From: Syntrophomonadaceae bacterium
GTDB taxonomy: Bacteria > Bacillota > Syntrophomonadia > Syntrophomonadales > Syntrophomonadaceae
Direction: 5' to 3'
Assembly: GCA_030526885.1 (NCBI GenBank)
Contig: JAUNBV010000123.1
Location: 1-5,479, forward strand
DNA length: 5,479 nt
A program made the translations under genes and the position numbers. Shown here in pieces: positions 3,631-5,479 of this stretch; position 1 is the stretch's first letter, and each line of letters opens with the position of its first letter. The notes beneath the pieces were generated by a model. It did no database searches. It was not told the origin of the DNA and saw nothing but the letters and a program-made list of their open reading frames with translations.

Positions 3631-5349
3631 ATGGGCTATAGGGCGCGAGATAAAGGGCAGGAGCGCAAAGCGCATATCCCCATGCTGTTTTTAATAACCA
3701 GCTTTTTCGCACTGGCCATAGGTTTTTATGTCGCCTATGCCACCGAGACCGACTTCACGCCCTTTAACAACGAGCCGGTGGTCGAGTTTAACAGCGGCTG
3801 GAGCTATTTGGACGGCAGCGCTCAAACCCCGCTCAAGGTGCCCGGCCAACTCATTGATTACGAAAATGATACCCTTATCCTGTCCAATACCGTTCCGGCA
3901 GATCTTACGCGGGATATGACGCTGTGCGTGGAAACATATAATCAGTCCATCCGCGCCTATATCGGCGGGGAAAAGGTTTATGAATACGGCTATGGCAACC
4001 ACACTCCCTTTGGCAATGTGCTGGGCTGGGTGGTATGGAACTGTATCGACCTCCCGCACGATTGCGCGGGCGAGAGCATAACTCTTGAGATCACTTCTTC
4101 CTACGGCAATCCGGCCAACGAAGTATTTACCATCAACTATGGCACCAAAAGCGCGCTGGTGTTTCACTATCTTGAGCAATTCAAATTTTCCTTGCTGATG
4201 TCCTTTATCGGGATATTGCTGGGGCTGTTTTTGGTGTTCTCGGCGCTGATCCTGATATGGAAGCGTATCGAAGTAAACACCCGCGCATTTCTTTATCTGG
4301 GCCTGTTCATCCTGCTGTCCTCGCTGTGGATACCGGCGGTAAACGGCATCATGCAAATGCTGTTCGGGGGCAAAACCGCGGCTTATATGACGGCTTTGAT
4401 AGTGTTCTGGCTGATACCGATGCCGTTATTGCTGTATATACAGGAGATAACCACCAGCTCCAAAAAATTGCTCAATGGTTTCAGCGTAGCTTACCTGCTG
4501 ATTTTCCTGGGCGTATTGCTGCTGTATGTGCTCAATATCAAAGAAATGATGGAAACCCTGGTCGTGGCGCAGGTGTTGATGGCGTTGGCCATGGTGCTCA
4601 TACTCCGGGTGTGCTTCGTCGAATTGTCCCAGCACTACAACGCGGAAGTGCGCGAAACCATCTGGGGCGTACTGGTGTTGATGGCGTTTGCGTCTCTGGC
4701 TTTCCTGCGGTTTTATGCCGGTTACGGCAATAAGCAGTTTACCGACTACTATGGGGCGGGCATATTCTTTTTCGTGCTGTTGCTGGGCATCGGCGCCCTG
4801 CGGCGCGGGTTCGAGTTGTTCTATGCCAGCGTGCGGGCGATGTCTTACCAGCGCATGGCCTATGTAGATACCATGACCCAGATGTCCAACCGCGCCTCCT
4901 TTAATGAAACCATGGAAGCATTGCCCATGAACCTGAGCGGTATAAAACATCTGGGCTTCATCGTGCTGGACCTGAACCGGCTCAAGATCGTGAATGACAC
5001 GCTGGGCCACACCGCGGGGGATGAGGTCATCAGGAGATCGTCCGAATGCATCCGCATGGCCTTTGAACACGTAGGCGAGTGCTTCCGCATCGGCGGGGAC
5101 GAATTTGCCATCCTGATCAAAAATAAAACCGAGGACGAGGTAAGAGCATCCATAGACGAGTTGTACGCGGTGATAGACGCCCATAATAAGGACAAGGAGA
5201 TAAAAGTGGCCATGGCATATGGCTATTCCGTGGCCGATATCGATACGGTGCAAAGAGTCGGGGTACACGCCGTATTCCAGACCGCCGACGCCAAAATGCT
5301 GAAACAAAAAACCGACACGGGACAGGTGTCGCCGCGCCGGCCGGAGTAG
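3631..5349 (+). CDS. Membrane diguanylate cyclase: extracytoplasmic beta domain, 7 TM helices, GGDEF
   Basis: A 572-residue protein predicted to make c-di-GMP from two GTP. An N-terminal signal anchor (about 16-36) is followed by an extracytoplasmic domain (about 37-180) with alternating strands (NSGWSYLDG, LKVPGQL, QSIRAYIGGEKVYEYG) like a galactose-binding-type beta sandwich. Seven membrane helices follow (about 185-210, 218-238, 249-272, 281-301, 308-330, 343-363, 372-391), a 7TMR-DISM-like sensor arrangement, then a short linker (392-410). The GGDEF domain spans about 408-560: DTMTQMSNRASF (413-424), metal-binding D447, NDTLGHTAGD (455-464), active-site GGDEF (488-492) and a C-terminal ADAKMLKQK (552-560). 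The inhibitory RxxD site is absent: E479-H-V-G482 stands there. No EAL domain is present. It has its own promoter and terminator and is probably monocistronic. The external ligand is unknown. Confidence 0.93.
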   Translation: MGYRARDKGQERKAHIPMLFLITSFFALAIGFYVAYATETDFTPFNNEPVVEFNSGWSYLDGSAQTPLKVPGQLIDYENDTLILSNTVPADLTRDMTLCVETYNQSIRAYIGGEKVYEYGYGNHTPFGNVLGWVVWNCIDLPHDCAGESITLEITSSYGNPANEVFTINYGTKSALVFHYLEQFKFSLLMSFIGILLGLFLVFSALILIWKRIEVNTRAFLYLGLFILLSSLWIPAVNGIMQMLFGGKTAAYMTALIVFWLIPMPLLLYIQEITTSSKKLLNGFSVAYLLIFLGVLLLYVLNIKEMMETLVVAQVLMALAMVLILRVCFVELSQHYNAEVRETIWGVLVLMAFASLAFLRFYAGYGNKQFTDYYGAGIFFFVLLLGIGALRRGFELFYASVRAMSYQRMAYVDTMTQMSNRASFNETMEALPMNLSGIKHLGFIVLDLNRLKIVNDTLGHTAGDEVIRRSSECIRMAFEHVGECFRIGGDEFAILIKNKTEDEVRASIDELYAVIDAHNKDKEIKVAMAYGYSVADIDTVQRVGVHAVFQTADAKMLKQKTDTGQVSPRRPE

Positions 5350-5379
5350 AGGGCCAAAAAGCATCAAGTTCCCCACATC

Positions 5380-5409
5380 AGCGAAGCCGCCTTAATGGAG
5401 AGCTTCGCT
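5380..5409. repeat. Inverted repeat downstream of the diguanylate cyclase
   Basis: AGCGAAGC (5380-5387) and GCTTCGCT (5402-5409) form a perfect 8-bp stem with a 14-nt loop, in which CC (5390-5391) and GG (5397-5398) can pair as well. It is followed by ATAAAATTCTC rather than a clear T-run, so it is a weak intrinsic terminator at best. It lies 30 bp after the stop codon. Confidence 0.5.
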
Positions 5410-5434
5410 ATAAAATTCTCATGCCCATTTCCCC

Positions 5435-5455
5435 GCGTCAGTGCCGGCGCTTTTT
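5435..5455 (+). terminator. Probable intrinsic terminator of the diguanylate cyclase gene
   Basis: GCGTC (5435-5439) pairs with GGCGC (5446-5450), including one G-U pair, around the loop AGTGCC. It is followed at once by TTTTT (5451-5455). The stem is short but GC-rich and the T-run is correctly placed for plus-strand transcripts. The rest of 5350-5479 shows no supported gene. Confidence 0.5.
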
Positions 5456-5479
5456 AGCCCCATTCCCGCAGGCACCGGG

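Noticed and set aside
4426..5376. A 316-codon minus-strand ORF under the diguanylate cyclase
   Set aside because: His/Gln-rich shadow of a GC-biased coding frame; the plus strand encodes an intact GGDEF domain here.
5438..5477. Minus-strand tail PGACGNGAKKRRH at the right edge as the end of a SEC-C-type (CxCG...) protein
   Set aside because: Only 13 residues, a single cysteine, and two other minus frames are also open from the edge; too little to call a convergent gene.
1..5479. CRISPR arrays, tRNA or rRNA genes, replication origins
   Set aside because: No regularly spaced repeats, no cloverleaf-like segments with T-loop signature, and no conserved rRNA stretches or origin iterons were seen on either strand.

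Overview
The window looks like chromosomal DNA of a GC-rich member of the Firmicutes/Clostridia. This is an inference from strong AGGAGG-type ribosome binding sites, GC-rich codon choice alternating with AT-rich promoters, a clostridial-style QueG-like iron-sulfur protein, a 7TM-GGDEF protein, and the remnant of a clostridial-type large serine recombinase. No rRNA, tRNA, CRISPR array or intact transposase gene is visible.

Layout, left to right. (1) 1-104: the last 33 codons of a membrane protein, possibly an ABC permease. (2) 105-1165: an AT-rich leader, a 25-codon hydrophobic mini-ORF with a perfect ribosome binding site, then an ABC-2-like permease gene whose reading frame breaks at a six-G run (869-874). 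(3) 1157-2290: an insertion. A 135-bp direct repeat (1157-1291 and 2156-2290, 133/135 identical, offset exactly 999 bp) brackets a 32- to 40-codon fragment of a large serine recombinase gene (minus strand), a DinJ/RelB-YafQ type II toxin-antitoxin operon (plus strand) and its terminator. The repeat runs from the last codons of the permease gene, across the intergenic gap, into the last 21 codons of the queG-like gene. The ancestral locus was therefore a simple convergent pair, permease and queG-like, and the 864-bp unique segment arrived together with a duplication of their junction. (4) 2227-3345: the intact QueG-like gene on the minus strand. (5) 3346-3630: a divergent intergenic region with an imperfect palindrome and a good sigma-A promoter facing right. 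(6) 3631-5349: a 572-residue membrane diguanylate cyclase with an extracytoplasmic beta-rich domain, seven membrane helices and a GGDEF domain that keeps its active-site motif but lacks the RxxD inhibitory site. (7) 5350-5479: two hairpins; the second has a T-run and is the likely terminator.

The genes do not form one pathway. The housekeeping part is queuosine-type tRNA modification (or a paralogous iron-sulfur redox function) and c-di-GMP signalling. The accessory part is the toxin-antitoxin cargo inserted at the permease/queG-like junction. The most informative structures are the 999-bp-offset repeat, the recombinase scar and the exact G GGG GGC heptamer at the permease frame break. I see no clear sign of an entirely new multi-gene system.
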